From contig KN832889.1 of assembly GCA_000827325.1 (NCBI GenBank), forward strand, positions 372,001 through 436,000: DNA of 64,000 bases, read 5' to 3'. This DNA is from Oidiodendron maius Zn. Its lineage: Eukaryota > Ascomycota > Leotiomycetes > Myxotrichaceae. The position numbers and the translations under genes were made by a program. The notes under the pieces are model-generated. The model saw nothing but the letters and a program-made list of their open reading frames with translations. It was not told the origin of the DNA and did no database searches. Of this stretch, positions 34,305 to 46,351 are shown one piece after another; position 1 is the stretch's first letter, and each line of letters begins with the position of its first letter.

Positions 34305-35741
34305 TAACCTCCTCCCCGCCCACCCCCGTTAAAATCAAGCCTTGTTATATACTCTTTAATGAATTATTTTCTGCTTTAAAACCTTCAGTGCTTTGAAATC
34401 TTTTCTGCTTTGAAATCGATTGCTCTTTGCGCTCTCCCTTCACAACGACCAGCGATTTATAAGCCATTCGCCACTTGCTTTAAACTGCTGACCGTTACGC
34501 AGGGAATGGGAAGCTAAGAGCTTTCTTTTAACAAGTGGGATTTGCCTACCTAGGAGTATAAAATTAGCGAACAGAAGTTATTGTACGTGCCTTACTTATT
34601 TGTGTACGCTCTTTGATTAAGATAAATCACTACACTTTTTAATACTACAAAATAGGTACTTCCGTTTTGGAGTACAATCCAGATTTCATCGGGATTGTCG
34701 TGCTTTGAACTCTCTGGGTCATGACAGCCAGAGTAGCCATACTGGATGTTATTTCTATTACTGTCAGGGCTTATACCGCAGTAAAATGAACCTCGAAATG
34801 GAAAATTGCGAAACGCAAACAGAAACATTCTGAGGGCGCCCACAGACCGGTAAATGTATCACAATGACTGGGCTACATTGCAATTGAAACAACAAAACAG
34901 GGGCCATTGCTTTTCCCCAGGAATTGTGGCTTCAAAAAGGGCATTGAAACTACTCTGCCGATCAAAGGTTTAGATAACAAAAGCGACCGCGCAAAAGAAC
35001 GTACGAGATTCGGCTGAGGACATCCTAAAAGCCATTCGGCTTCGAGGGAGGGACACAAAGTATTGGAAGGATATAAATGGTAACCCTTAGCTTTTAGTTC
35101 GTAAACAGCGTCCCCTAAATTAAGCACCCGATTTTAGGTAGTATGGAGATAGTATACAATTACATATTTAATATGGGATCAAGGGTTCATAAATAGGATA
35201 ATCTACATTACATGATACACTAACATATTTACCATGAGGTTGCATGGGGGAGAGACATATGGAAGCTCGTATAAACTCGAGCTGATCGGTTTTAATGTGC
35301 GCCTTGAACTATCCGTCCATATTTTTCAAACGGCATTTCAGCGATCATGTACAAAGGAACAAGATAATTAAGATTTTTACGTATTTGTTCGCAATTGCAC
35401 TTACCATTCTTTCCTGATAAGAGGCTTGCTGTAACGGGCATGTTTAATATAAGCGCCTTCAACCCCTCCGAAGGCCACCGAAGTGGCAGCGAGAGACAAG
35501 AATAATTTCGGCCATTGCATATCGACAATTTACACTCAGCATAAATTGAAACAGTTAGAGAAGGAAACATTTGACTATAGAAAAGAATAAAGTGGTATAA
35601 AAAGTCCCTATTTGTAAGTTTGGATATATTTAGCCGAGTAAACAGACGGCTGATGGCCAGTCTGTTGAAAGCGGATTTCTTTGTTACATGCGTCTCCAGT
35701 GCGCCGCATGGTATCTTTACGAACAAGTTTTACGACATATT
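34305..35741. other. Intergenic, 1.4 kb
   Basis: Short frames only, without motifs. It contains the 3' ends of two convergent genes. Confidence 0.5.
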
Positions 35742-37808
35742 CTATAGCTTTGCTCTCCCATCCTTGATTGAATCCCAGCTAGCTCTATCCAACCTTTCAT
35801 ACGTTGTGCCGTTGAGCCAGTACAGTCTGTCTGTGTTTCCGTCTTCATTCTCATTCCAACTCCTTTTCAACAATTCCTGTTTCGCCTTTTTAAAGGTTGC
35901 ATTGCTTTCTATTCTGCGATGGAAATCAGAGCAATGCTTGTGCTTGGGTCAGAATAGATACTCACTCTTCAGTTATTCGTACAAGGCGTGGCATTGCATA
36001 ACTCGGGAGCCCAGTCTTCTTCAGGGCGATATAAAGACCCTTCATGAAATTTTCGGGATCAGACGAGTCGAGTGTGATTGCTGCCGCTCCAGCTTGTCCG
36101 TCATAGCTAATATATTCAGTACAAATCTTTTAACCAAAATAATGTGCTTACCTCGAAAGTTTCATGCCGTATACGACAGCATCCTGCACACCAGAAAGCT
36201 TCCCAATATGGTCTCTTACCTCGCCTGCACTCACATTCTCTCCTTTCCACCGAAAGGTGTCTCCCATCCGGTCATAGAATTGGACCCACCCGGATGAGTT
36301 CCACAATAGTAAGTCGCCCATCCTCTGAAAGCAATCTCCTTTAGCGAATACATCCGTCAAAAGTTTCTTCTGGCTTGCGGAAGGATTATTCAGGTACTCA
36401 GTCAGCACTGCCAAGTCCCTGACCCGCCCAATAACCTCGCCCGGCTCTCCAGACCTAACTGTTACACAAAACCCAGTCTTCGGATTTCGATACACTTCTT
36501 CAGTCTCTGGATCAGTTCGCACAATAAAAGTATCATTCTCCATATACTTTCGAACAACCCCCGCAAATCCAATCTTCCCTGCCCCTGCGGCGCCCTTCCC
36601 AAAGTTATCGAACTTTGCAACGCCCTCCGTTGACCGATAAAACTCTCTGATCTCAGGAATACCAAACTTTTCGCGGAATGTCTCCCAAATCTCACCCCTA
36701 AGCCCGTTTCCACACGCTACAATACAGGAGTGTGCGCGATCATAAGGGGACGGTTGAGCGGAGACGAGATATCGGCAGAGTTCGCCGACATACAGGATGC
36801 GAGTAGCCTTAGACGCTATAACATCTTGCCAGAACCGCGAAGTGGAGAACTTGCGTGCTAGACAGAGTGTGGAAGAATTGCCGATGCTGTAGCTGAGGCC
36901 AGTGAAGAGGGCAGTGCCGTGGAAGAGGGGAAGAGGTGAGTATGTGCGGAGTGGGAAATATTTTTTTGGATCCCGGACGTCTTGGGAAAGGGGGTTGGAT
37001 GTCACAATAATTTGGTTGTTCCGACAGGCGCAGGCCTTCGGTTTCCCCGTCGTTCCAGAGGTGTATATTAGCACGGAGAGATCTTTGAGTGTTCCCTTGG
37101 CACAGGGAGTTATTACCGCAGGGTGCGGAAGGCTCTCTAGATTTATATATAAGACTCCTGTGGTGTTTGATGGGGCGATGTTCTGGAAAGATGATAGATT
37201 AATAGAAATATGTCTCAAGTCTGTATTAATAGCGCCTGCGAGATCATAGGTAGAGATTATCAGTCGAGCTGTTGAAATATCCAGACAGTGCTTCAAGGTA
37301 TCATCTAAATAGAAGTCAACATATATTAATCACGGGAGAGAAAATATAAGACCTCTCAGATTGGTATTTACTAAAGCAGGTACACAGCCTAGTTTCGAAA
37401 GCGCCAGTACGGTGATGACCATCTCTGGAGAATTTGTTGTGAAGACGGCAATGAAATCTCCACATGCCACGCCATTTTCACTTAAGAAGCCAGCGAACCG
37501 ATCAACTTCTAATGTTTTTATATTAGTTATTATTTTCCAATATACTGGAAGCGAGACTTACCCTTCTTGAGTTGTCGATAAGTCCAGGCTCGACCCTCGA
37601 ACCACAGCGCCTCAGCTCCATGGTCGGCTAGCTCAAATATCCGATATAGCGTACAAGTGTCCCCCAAGCTTTGCAGTCTCTGTATAAACCGAGCGTGCCA
37701 TTCTCGGTCGTACCTCAACTGTTGGAGGTCAATACTAACCCCGAGCTTGGCATTCAGGTACGCAGCGGCGGCCAGGGTAGTTGCGACGGAGAGTAGTGGT
37801 GTAGCCAT
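35742..37808 (-). CDS. FATP-type acyl-CoA synthetase with peroxisomal PTS1
   Basis: Exons 37562..37808, 37353..37508, 36152..37304, 35966..36106 and 35742..35913 give 622 aa. An N-terminal hydrophobic helix (LLSVATTLAAAAYL) is followed by the AMP-binding P-loop YTSGTTGKPKA, the FYRSTEG motif and the WVQFYDRMGDTFRWKGENV motif diagnostic of very-long-chain acyl-CoA synthetases (FAT1/FATP group). The enzyme uses ATP to join a carboxylic acid to coenzyme A. The last residues GRAKL form a PTS1 (AKL), so it should act in peroxisomes. It is transcribed away from the thiolase gene, sharing a 278-base promoter region. The donor of intron 2 (GTCTTA) is weak. Substrate could be a long-chain, dicarboxylic or ring-bearing acid; the sequence does not tell. 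Confidence 0.9.
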
Positions 37809-38086
37809 GGCTTGCTAACTCACGAAATGATAATGGCTGCTGATTATCTGCAGCATTATGTGTATTTCTGGTTTCATAATCCAGCCTCGGTTCCCGGCTA
37901 TGAATTGCTGGACTGGAACTGCCGATTTCAGGACCCGTGCAATTTGGCGTCGGAAGAACAAGGGGCGAGTGTGTGGGGGTTTCCCGACAAGGATTCATTA
38001 CCGATATTTTATGTTTTCTTGTGATACAGTATTGTTATCAGATATTTCACACCTCCTGTCTAAAATCAAGTCAGTTATTTGGGATC
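37809..38086. promoter_or_regulatory. Bidirectional promoter region
   Basis: 278 bases separate the divergent ATGs of the acyl-CoA synthetase and the thiolase. At 37915..37925 it has GGAACTGCCGA, one base short of the CGGAACTGCCG (CGG-N5-CCG) element found upstream of the regulator gene and again at 50.9 kb. Confidence 0.6.
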
Positions 38087-39616
38087 ATGGCTTTGCCGGG
38101 TGAGAGACTTTCAACAGTGCTGGGCCATTTAAATCCCATGAAGGCGACGGGAAGAGAAAGCCTCTTGAAGAAGAATCCAGACGACATTGTGAATACACCC
38201 CGATCCTCGGGTTTTCGTACCTAATATATTGTAGGTCATCACGCTCGCCGTTAGAACACCTCTCACGAAGGCTCGGAAGGGAGGACTCAAAGACACTTCG
38301 CTTGATGATCTCTTGATTACGCTATTAACAGTACTACCCCATTTGTTCCGCTTTTCTAGTTTGAATACACCTGACATATTTCTCAAGGCGATACGAGAGA
38401 GATCCAACATTGACCCTGCGTTGATCGAAGATGTCTGCGTTGGGAATGTCCTGGCTGTGGGACAAACCTACATTGCTCGATCAGCTGTCATCGCTGCGGG
38501 GTTTCCAGTCACCACTGCGGCCTCAATATGCAATCGATTCTGTTCATCTGGGCTTTTAGCAGTGCAAAATATTGCGAACCAGATTATTAGCGGCTCTATA
38601 GATGTGGGCCTAGCAGTAGGTGCCGAGAGCATGAGCGGTACTCCAGACGACGGAGCTCCGAATATGAGTGCCAAGATAATAAACCACCCTGTCGCATCAC
38701 AGAATACTCAACCAATGGGTCAGACGTCAGAAAATGTGGCAGCACAGTTCAATATCTCGCGTCACGCAATGGATGCGTTTGCGGCATCATCGTTCCAGAA
38801 GGCCGAGAAGGCCCAAAAAGCTGGTTGGCTGGCCGATGAGATCGTGCCGCTTAATGTTCAATGGAAAGATCCTAAGACCGGCGAAGTCAGTACAAAGATC
38901 GTAGATCGAGATGATGGGATTCGATATGGAACAACAGCGGAGTCGCTGGGCAAGATCCGCGCCGCATTTCCGCAATGGAGCCCCAGTGCCACGACTGGAG
39001 GTAATGCCTCGCAGATCACAGACGGGGCTGCAGGACTACTTCTTATGAAGCGTTCCCGAGCTGAAGCGCTTGGACAACCCATCGTAGGGAAGTTTTGTGG
39101 GGCTACAGTCAGTGGGCTCGAGCCTCGCATTATGGGAATTGGGCCAACTCTTGCAATCCCGAAGATCCTAGAAAAGACAGGGTTAAGTTCTTCCGACGTC
39201 GATGTGTTTGAAATTAATGAAGCTTTTGCTTCTATGGTAAGATTTGATCTTGATTATTGCAGTATAGTAGCTGACATGGGCTAGGGCGTGTATTGCGTTG
39301 AGAAACTCGGGCTGGACCCAGCGAAAGTAAATCCGAGAGGAGGTGCTATGTAAGAATCCATCTAGATCCACAGAAGTTATAATACAGACTCCTGACTGAT
39401 CGAAGAGCCTTGGGACACCCTCTGGGTTGCACTGGTGCTCGCCAGGTTGTGACAGCATTATCTGAACTCCGGAGGCAGGATAAGAGAATTGCAGTCACGT
39501 CGATGTGCGTTGGCACGGTGAGACAGCGCTTGACTTAATATATTCTTGAGGAGACACGCAGCTAATATTTCTGACAGGGCATGGGGATGGCGGGCGTGTT
39601 CGTGTCAGAGCATTGA
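38087..39616 (+). CDS. Peroxisomal 3-ketoacyl-CoA thiolase
   Basis: Exons 38087..38188, 38235..38330, 38388..39236, 39285..39349, 39406..39517 and 39578..39616 give 420 aa. The N-terminus carries a perfect PTS2, RLSTVLGHL at residues 7-15. Catalytic features are the nucleophile C118 in NRFCSSGL, the NEAF motif, GHPLGCTGAR and the second cysteine in MCVGTGMGMAG. It cleaves 3-ketoacyl-CoA with CoA, the last step of beta-oxidation. Intron 2 (38331..38387) is 57 bases, a multiple of three without a stop, so its retention would insert 19 residues; comparison with family sequence LLTAIRERSNIDPALIEDV supports removal. It is paired head to head with the acyl-CoA synthetase. Confidence 0.95.
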
Positions 39617-40270
39617 GTCGACCCCATATCTCTTCTTGCGGACAGATCTATCCAGTCCACGCCAAGAAGGGAAATAGCGAGTTGATAAGGTAGCGTGAGG
39701 ACGTGGCGGTGGACAAAGGAATGAAATATAAGATTAGCCATGCGGTAGATGGAAGCAGTGCTCTGTATGTCTTAGCTCTTAGGCCAGTGATAATGCCCAC
39801 ACAAAGTTATCGGCGACCAGGTTTTACTGATGTAATTTAAATCATGGAGAATGACGATCTCGAAATGAAAAAGCTGAAGTTACAGCGCCTTCATTAAGTT
39901 ATCCGCATGAAAATGTTTTTGTTCTCTATCGTACCTTATGAATTTACTGTCCCGTAATAGTAAGTTGATGTTAAAATCATCTACCTTAATAAAATTCTCG
40001 AAGGCAATCGCCATGTAATACGGGTGCGATATGATACCAGTATCTAAGTTGCATTAGCTAAGGAGAGGTAATATGCTGTCTAGTAATGCTGCTCGTTACC
40101 AAGGTACGGAACTTTCTATGTGAACGACATCTGCAAACGTGCTTTTTGACACGACTGGTATAATGAGAATCGGGTGCCTGATAGTATTTTTGTCACAGCT
40201 TGGAGTTATCTATGGATGAAATAATTATTTAACAATAAAGTCATTCACATTATTCACTCAATTACAACAG
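39617..40270. other. Convergent intergenic region
   Basis: Nothing beyond the 3' ends of the thiolase and regulator genes is seen. Confidence 0.5.
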
Positions 40271-42627
40271 TCAGTCATTCAAATTCACACCCAGCATGAG
40301 ATCCATAACCAAACGCATACTTGAATCATCCAAGCAGAGGCTTTTCGTCGTGTCGCTTCTTCCACCCGTTGATATGCCACTTGTCTTCTTGCTAGAGCCT
40401 TGAACGGCATCCAAACTTGCGATTGCAAGATGCCAGAACTCGTGGGCGTTCTTTGAGAATCCTTGCCCCTGCCATGCTTCCATTGCTGGATCTAGACTGG
40501 GCTCGTAGCGCCTTGAATCCCATATGGATTTCCATCGATCTAGTGCCGTTCGAAGTGGCGAGAGAGCAACTGGGATGCACCTTATAGTTGAACTGATTTG
40601 GAATACTATCGAATGAAACGCTAATGGCAAGCATAGTGAGGACTATATCCAGATTTGTGTGACTTGTTACTTACCGGACAATATTGTGAACAAGGATAGA
40701 GTATCCATTTGAGCATATAGGCGCCATGTCTCTAAGGTAAATGATGGTTGTGTTAGATTTTGAACAGCTTCTCTTAGCAGAAGCTTTGAGGAAGGCTGAG
40801 CTTCATATTGCTTTGAACAGTTCAGGATAGCGAAACAAGCCTCTGGTGTGAGGGCTTGGAATGCAGAATCCGAATTGGGTAGATCTATGTCCATCTCTTC
40901 AATTATCATTCTTGGAGGCGATTTGTTGAATATGACAAATGCAGAGTCGACTAAGAATATATAGGTGAAAGTCCTGACCTTTATTAGTATATTATTCTCC
41001 AGCGGGCCACTGTCTCGTACCTGATAATCGATTCTGTTGTGTAAAATTCTTGCCAATTGAAAGACCCTGCATAAGCAAGATATTTATTCCATGAATGCCT
41101 CGCGCGTGAAAGGCCAATTAAGCGAGCCGCCTAGCATATTTGTTAGTATTAGAAACAATGGAGTTATTGAAGCCGGTAGACTTACCGCAACCAGACTTGT
41201 GAACCGTTGCTGACGAGCTCTCTTCTTACCCTTATCATTGCCTTCCCAATTCTGCAGTACGCACACAAAATGACCTGCTTGCAAGATTTGCAACAATAGC
41301 TCGTAGTTCTCAACATCCAAGAATTCATCCTGGAACAAAGCGTGCTCAAAGACGGCGGCTTCTAGAGTATCCAACAAGTTGTGTGCCCGAGCTCTGTCTT
41401 CGCCGAGCGACATGCACGCCCCAATCATAGCCATGGATGCAACTAGGGCGCAAGGCGCTTTTAAGACGTCAAAAGTTGGTTTGTGGACTATGGGGCAGTG
41501 AGGATACCACCCAGCCCAAAAAAGATCGAGGAATGTCCGCAGTTTGGCTGGGCCGAAAAATTCAAGTAGCTGTCCATCTTCTGCAGATGACTCTTCAGGA
41601 GGACTTCTGGAATTTCGTGACCTCGTTGCTCGAAGCAACTCCCAAATGCCTTTCGATTGCGAGAATAGTGGATCTGCTAGCCATTGTGCCATATGCGTAA
41701 AGCCAAAATCATCGGAGCATTGGTTTAAAGGGAGGCTTCTACTGCCTTGGGGTTGCCACTTGGTGCCACTGGTGGGCGAAATCCAAGTATCAGCAATGGA
41801 ATGGGACTCTTGGTGCAGTGTATCGCCGCCTGCACAGCCATCATCTCCATGGGATTCTCCGTATCTCCACGAGCGATCGAAGTTGAACACACTATTGAGT
41901 CCACCATCTTTTACTACGTTTAACAGAAACCGGAGAGGTTCTCTGGTAGGCACTTCATAGTTTACGTGATCTTCATAGTTAAAGTGAGGTATCAAGTCCC
42001 AACTGGCCAATGTGTTAGGACTCCCATTCGGTCCTGGGAAGAGGTGGCGGGATGAAGCCCACTCCGAAAATTCGAGAGTCGCGAAATGATCTGCCGACTC
42101 AAAAGGTGTATCTTCTGCGCCCCCTACAATCTCAAAGCCCAAGTCAGACGAATCTTGGCCAAGGTCCTCTCGGAACGGCAGTCGTTCATAGGTGCATTCT
42201 CTTCTCTTCACCACACAGCGGGAGCACGGCCGGCCTGAATCGCAAGCCTTTTTGGTTCCTGCACATTGATCACAGGCGCGAACCTTCTTCCCAGGGCATC
42301 CAATACTGGGCATTTTAAACCCTTGATTAATTCGTACAGAGCAAGTCTTCATGTGCTTGCGAAGCACGTCGCTGCTGCGCGTCAGCATCGACATCTACCT
42401 GTCGTGCTATGAAACTTTGGCATACCGCCTTTTGAAAGTACTCTCACAGAAATTACATTTTTGTTGACGTTCAGTAGTATCTGAAGGTGAGATCATCAGC
42501 AGTGACATAACTCCTCGGATTGTCTTCGCGGCAGCGTACGGCAAACCTGGTGTCTTCGCAAATTCTCGTGGCGACTGAAGGTGCTGTGGCACACTGTGCA
42601 TCTGAATAGATCAGGCTTCGAAGCCAT
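40271..42627 (-). CDS. C2H2 plus Zn2Cys6 hybrid transcription factor
   Basis: Exons 42540..42627, 42426..42480, 41186..42374, 41021..41130, 40675..40973 and 40271..40620 give 696 aa. Two zinc fingers open the protein: C10/C13/H26/H30, then C38/C41/H55/C59 (C2HC). They are followed by a fungal binuclear cluster with C82, C85, C92, C98, C101 and C108 (RACDQCAGTKKACDSGRPC). The rest matches the Fungal_trans domain: LRTFLDLFWAGWYPHCPIVHKPTF, AARLIGLSRARHSW and RTFTYIFLVDSAF. Such proteins bind DNA in the nucleus and often regulate the cluster they sit in. It lies between the thiolase and the aldehyde dehydrogenase. A CGG-N5-CCG site sits about 280 bases upstream of its ATG, which could be autoregulatory. 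Confidence 0.92.
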
Positions 42628-42815
42628 AGTTCTATTATATATCGCTATTGGCTCACTTAATGGTAATGCAAGACACTCGACACCAGAAGAAGGGCGAGGA
42701 TACAGGAGAAAGAAAGATTCAATGGGGTTCATTCAGGAAATGCGTCGTGTACGAGACGGTCTGGGGAACGCCATTGCTAGTTCTTCCCTGCCCCACGGGG
42801 TGAGCCGTCCAGCAG

Positions 42816-42940
42816 AGGGGAAGTGGAGGCTAGAAATGCCCAATCTGTATGGAATGTGAAGCAGGCACGGACACAATGTAAGCCAGTTTGCCTTCTGCTG
42901 AGGACATTTCGGCAGTTCCGCATTGTCGATTTGCCGAAAA
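42816..42940. repeat. Diverged dispersed repeat, copy 1
   Basis: Shares an opening GGGAAGTGGAGGCTAGAAAT-like block, a middle part, and an end block CGGCAGTTCCGCA..TGCCGAAAA with 50866..50972. The two copies differ at many positions and in length. Confidence 0.6.
42908..42938. promoter_or_regulatory. Inverted repeat with CGG-N5-CCG site, copy 1
   Basis: TTCGGCA at 42908 and TGCCGAA at 42932 form a perfect 7-base inverted repeat. CGGCAGTTCCG at 42910-42920 is the CGG-N5-CCG layout bound by Zn2Cys6 dimers. It lies 5' of the hybrid regulator gene. Confidence 0.5.
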
Positions 42941-44233
42941 CTTGGATTTCCTGCCGGGACACACGGAGAACGGGAGGAACAGGAAAAGAGCTGAACACTG
43001 TCCGCAAATAGAACAGCGATGAATACTATTGCAAGAGTGCCGACATAATGGTGTGACAGCCCACTCTCTTCTCAACGGCCACGGGAGTTCTGTTCAGAGC
43101 AAGTTCGGGCCGGGTGCCTTTTTATCTGCCTGAGCCCCAGCTTCGAAGGTGACTATGCTTACATACGTGGCCCGGTGTCGGTGACGGTCTCGAAAATTAC
43201 TAGTGTCGCACCACCACAGAATTGGACTAGATGGGTGGGAATATGCCGACACAGCTGAAACGGGTTGAGGTTGGTGCCATCAAGCGGCAATACTTTTAAG
43301 AGATTTGTTATTCAGGGACATAGTGGGTGTTTACACTCCCGCCTTCTTAGCTGACCGAGGTCACCCATCCGCCTTTCCGGGAGACGTGATTTCCTCGTGA
43401 TCCAACGCAGCTTTCAGACAATCTATATTAAAATTTCCATGTGCTAATGCCCATTGCCACCAGGGGTCATTGACATCGTAGAAGTTCTGTCGCCTAAGGC
43501 TAGGTTTATGCTAATCGCATAAGCTCTGCATCGTGACGGGTTTAGTTGAGCACGGACCTACAGCCCAGTAGGATTTATTGTCTTTCGAGGAGAGCATCTA
43601 TTGTGCACTGTCCATTGCGGAGCATATTATTTTGCTATTGAGTTTTAGCATTAATAAATAAAGGACGAACCCAGAGACAAATTATTGCTGAGTAGTGAAC
43701 TTATATAGTGAGTACGCGCGAGACAAGCATAAACAAAATATTTGGTTCAGACTTCTAGTGGTGTGGTTGATGGCGGGACTAAGAGATATATTATACCACT
43801 AAGTCTTTAGAATATCACATAGCATCCTATTGCATTATCGACCATGTTGGCTCTATTGGATGTCTACTATGGGACCCCTATCCGACCTCTGAATAAGCCT
43901 GATTGCGGGGTCAGTTCTTATGGGGGTCCTTGCTATGGTGTTGTCGGGAATCACCCGCTCCGACACACAATTTCACAAATCACTTGATTATTACCCACAG
44001 AGGTCGCCAAGTTACTCTCGATCGTGCTTAATATCACAAAGCTTTCCAAACCAACTCCCGATCATAGCAATATTGTCAAGGGGAAGGAGCATCTCTATTC
44101 CAGCTGACTACCCAGCGGCCAAATAGCAGCGGCTGGCATATCGCTCTCGATTATTAACCGCGTATCACCAGTGTCGAGGACCTACCTCACAATCTGAACA
44201 CCAGAGCCACTGCGACCTATAGAATCCTTCCAT

Positions 44234-45837
44234 ATGACTTCTCAAAGCTCTGTGTTAGTCGACTTCTCGAGTTTTCGAAATGTGATCGATGGTAACCTGC
44301 GGAGCTCGAAGATATTGTCTCAAGGAATCAATCCTTCAAACAAAGGGAAGTTGTGGGATGTGCCGGTTGCTACTGCGGAAGATTTAGACGATGCTGTCAA
44401 GGCCGCACAGCAGAGCTTTCGTTCATGGTCTCGGGTGCCATGGGAGTCCCGTCAGAAACTCATCAGCAACCTGCGGGACTTGCTTCTTCAATATCAACAG
44501 GAGTTAGCTAATATACTTATGCTTGAGGGGGGGAAGCCGGTGCGTTTTTGGGGTTGCACTCGTAATGCTAATTGAGAAAGATTGCTGATGAGATATACTA
44601 GATTCAATTTGCGGCCTTGGAAGTGGAGCATGCCGCAAACTTTCTTAACTTCTACGGTATGACCTGATAAGCTTTTCCCCGCTACCGAGATCGCTAATAT
44701 ATTACCAGCTACCCAAGAGCCGCTTGATGAGGAAATTCAGGATGATGAGGTGCTGCATATGACCCTCAAATTTATTCCTATGGGTGTGGTGGGTGCAATA
44801 ACGCCTTGGAACTTCCCTCTAGTCCTTTCTATTGCCAAAGTAGGCGCAGCACTTGTCACAGGCAACTGTATCATTGTCAAACCCTCTCCGTTTACGCCGT
44901 ACACGGTCCTAAAATTTGCAGAGATAGCCCAGCATGTGCTTCCAGCTGGGGTGATTCAAGCTCTTCATGGCGATGAGAAGACAGGCCCATTGATGACAGA
45001 GCATCCTGGTATCGCCAAAATTAGCTTCACCGGATCGAGTTCAACAGGTAAGTTGATCATGGCAGCAGCAAGCAAGACACTTAAGAGTATTACTCTTGAG
45101 ATGGGGGGAAATAGCGCATCGATTATTTGTCCAGATGTCGATATTGAGTCTGTGGCCAAGCAAGTCGCCATAGGATCCTTTTTCAACTCAGGCCAATTCT
45201 GCATGGCAAGTAAAAGAATTTACGTCCACAAGGACATATATCTTCAATTTTTGAAGGCCATAACAGCGGTCGTCCAGTCGTGGAAAGTCGGCCCTGCGTC
45301 AGAGCAGGATGTTATGCTGGGGCCTGTTCAGAATGACATGCAGTATAAGATAGTTAAGTCCTTTTTTCAGGATACTATTGATAACGGCTACAAGTTCGCA
45401 ATTGAGGGCGGGCCAGAAGGGGAGGATAGTTATGTGATCCAGCCTGCCATTGTCGATAACCCCCCAGATCACTCCAAGATAGTAGCTGAAGAGACTTTTG
45501 GTATGTTTTCAGCCTCGGTCATTATTCAACCTCCCGTACTTACACAGCCTTAGGTCCTATTGTCCCTTTACTTTCTTGGTCATCTGAGGAGGAAGTCATA
45601 GCGCGGGTGAACGACACTAGTAGTGGCCTCGGTGGTACTGTTTGGTCGACAGATCTTCAAAGGGCACAAAGACTCGGCAATCAAATTGAGGCGGGGACGA
45701 TATGGATCAATAGCTCAGAAAAGCCATTGCCCCAAGGATATTTCTCTGGACATAAGGAAAGCGGAGTTGGTGGCGAGTGGGGTCGGCATGGATTATATGC
45801 ATACTGTAATACTCAGTGCATGCATATATATAAATAA
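44234..45837 (+). CDS. Aldehyde dehydrogenase (NAD(P)-dependent)
   Basis: Exons 44234..44539, 44602..44656, 44709..45500 and 45554..45837 give 478 aa. Family signatures are complete: PWNFPL, the coenzyme loop ISFTGSSSTGK, the general base E251 in TLEMGGNSASI, the nucleophile C285 in FFNSGQFCMASKR and EETFGPIVPLL. It oxidises an aldehyde to the acid using NAD or NADP, in cytosol or another compartment (no clear targeting signal). In this neighbourhood it would take the aldehyde made by the alcohol dehydrogenase and hand the acid to the acyl-CoA synthetase. The C-terminus (YCNTQCMHIYK) is slightly unusual for the family. Confidence 0.93.
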
Positions 45838-46351
45838 TGTGCCTATGTAGATGGTATGGAAGCCATGATTTGTAAGGTCACAACTTATATTTGTCAGGAT
45901 ATGAGCCCGTTCTTCTGGCTTTCAACATAGCCCTTGATCTACTCTCCACCTCCATCCGTTAAGATTATCTTCAGCTGCTTAGTCCATCGCTCGTTGTATC
46001 CAGTTCGTCCTAACGCCTCTGATTATGCCCAAGCCCTACTATGCGAAGATCGGCCTATTAAGGATCAACGGTGGCAATCTATCCATTCTAAAGGCTTCAA
46101 TAGCCGCCTGTGATGGGCAAACATAATTACACTATTAAAGCCCTACGCTGAAAGTCTGTAGATTGACCATTTAACATGGACAGAATGGTAAGTTTATCAC
46201 TATCTCGAGTGTAAAAGTCTGCTCTAGGATAACTAAAATACCTTTAGAGAGTGGCATGATTCTATTTATACCGTAGAAAGCGAAGAATATTTAAGTGTTG
46301 TAAGCTACACATGCTATTTCCCTATATTTCTGGTTATAAATTTGCTATCTA
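45838..46351. other. Convergent intergenic region
   Basis: No gene recognised between the stops of the aldehyde dehydrogenase and the P450. Confidence 0.5.

Larger units (their letters stand above)
42628..44233. promoter_or_regulatory. Divergent intergenic region, regulator and aldehyde dehydrogenase
   Basis: About 1.6 kb between divergent genes. It holds the diverged repeat with the CGG-N5-CCG element. No further gene seen. Confidence 0.5.

Noticed and set aside
35620-36297. 225-codon plus-strand frame
   Set aside because: Antisense to the last exons of the acyl-CoA synthetase, whose splices restore family sequence and a PTS1.
41084-42394. Zn2Cys6 factor starting at 42394 without C2H2 fingers
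   Set aside because: That start lies inside an intron; splicing joins two upstream finger exons in frame.
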